Positions 63,263 through 64,000 of a stretch of 64,000 bases of DNA are shown here, one piece after another. Position numbers and translations under genes: made by a program. The notes below the pieces were generated by a model. It was not told where the DNA came from, made no database searches, and was given only the letters and a program-made list of their open reading frames with translations. Position 1 is the first letter of the stretch. Every line of letters starts with the position of its first letter. Source of the DNA: Ophiura sarsii (lineage: Eukaryota; Echinodermata; Ophiuroidea; Amphilepidida; Ophiuridae). The stretch lies in contig CM069448.1 of assembly GCA_035610835.1 (NCBI GenBank), forward strand, positions 9,363,607-9,427,606. Direction: 5' to 3'.

Positions 63263-64000
63263 GCATTTGTGACTAAGCAAACTAAAAATAACTGAAAGTA
63301 AATTATATCAACACTTTTAAAACCAAAAATTTGTCCATCATTTCTTTAAACAATATCCAAAGTGACCCAAGAATGTAGCGCTCAGCTATGGCTCAACCTC
63401 TTTTAATTTCCAAGACAAGCTGACTTGAATTTCAATTGCACTTTTTGATCATGTTACAATAAAAGCATGATGCGACAGCCCTATTGTAGACTCCATAGCT
63501 ACTTCATGTCGACACATATTACAGACCGTTTCACAATTTAGAATATTGATGGGACATAAATAGTGAATCTAAGACCCTATTTCATGCATTGGACCACAAG
63601 AAGAAGATACATAGTGTGTAATTTAACAGACATTTAAAGGAGGTGTCCAACAAGCACAACATTGCGCATTATTAAATGTTAAACTATGACTTCATTGATA
63701 CCGGGATATCGATCATCGCAAATTTGTTTAAATAAACACTTTGTTACTGTAACCAATGCCACATAAATATTCTAAATCATTAAAATATATCTACCCTAAA
63801 GTAGGTAGTAATGACATAGTCTACAATAGGTTTGCTGCAATATATTTTCATTGTAATTTTCATTTTTATACACTTTAATCACTTGCAATTTATGAGTTTA
63901 TTATGCATAGTAATTTGTTTTGAATGTTATTTTTGAATGAATTTCTTTGATTGTACTCACTTTGCTGACTTATCACAAACACTCACAAAAAGCTTTTTTT
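63263..64000. other. No gene recognised at right edge
   Basis: AT-rich sequence with no exon, repeat or hairpin I could support. Confidence 0.4.

Noticed and set aside
62870..63276. Four overlapping frames at the 45-bp repeat
   Set aside because: Same period effect; all frames end at the array edges.

Overview
The window is eukaryotic, spliced, intron-rich and packed with small transposons. CHMP2-type ESCRT-III exons, GT-AG introns, tRNA-derived SINEs and piggyBac, hAT, Harbinger and Tc1/mariner-like terminal-inverted-repeat elements point to an animal. A marine invertebrate deuterostome (echinoderm or hemichordate-like) is my best guess; this rests on general base style and is inference, since no diagnostic marker is present.

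Layout. (1) 1-3.2 kb, minus strand: first three coding exons of a CHMP2A-like ESCRT-III gene, whose 3' end lies off the left edge. An incomplete extra copy of its third exon sits in the intron just upstream of the real one. (2) 4.35-5.89 kb: a hAT-type element with a perfect 8-bp target duplication. (3) 6.7-9.9 kb: a probable 3.1-kb inverted-repeat element rich in tandem repeats and A-rich DNA. (4) 11.9-49.6 kb, plus strand: one large gene of 20 coding exons whose splice phases chain without exception into an 873-residue acidic protein with predicted helical/coiled-coil segments. I do not recognise the family. Its introns carry most of the transposons in the window. (5) 20.9-22.5 kb, minus strand: an intronless rhodopsin-type GPCR (531 aa) nested in an intron of that gene. 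(6) 49.5-51.3 kb: decaying tandem copies of the last coding segment, stop codon and 3' sequence of the large gene. (7) 52.4-57.2 kb: satellite DNA, first a ~110/600-bp higher-order array interrupted by a piggyBac-like MITE, then a 32-bp array. (8) 57.6-64 kb: gene-poor DNA with Harbinger-like MITEs, GC-rich hairpin fields, a probable retroelement fragment and a 45-bp minisatellite.

No operon-like organisation, CRISPR array or complete tRNA/rRNA gene was seen. Only three genes are well supported (CHMP2A-like, the large unknown gene, the nested GPCR). Most other open frames are products of repeats. The most unusual material is the repeat biology: hairpin minisatellites whose arms vary but stay self-complementary, the terminal-exon array, and MITEs whose target sites can be read directly from the sequence.
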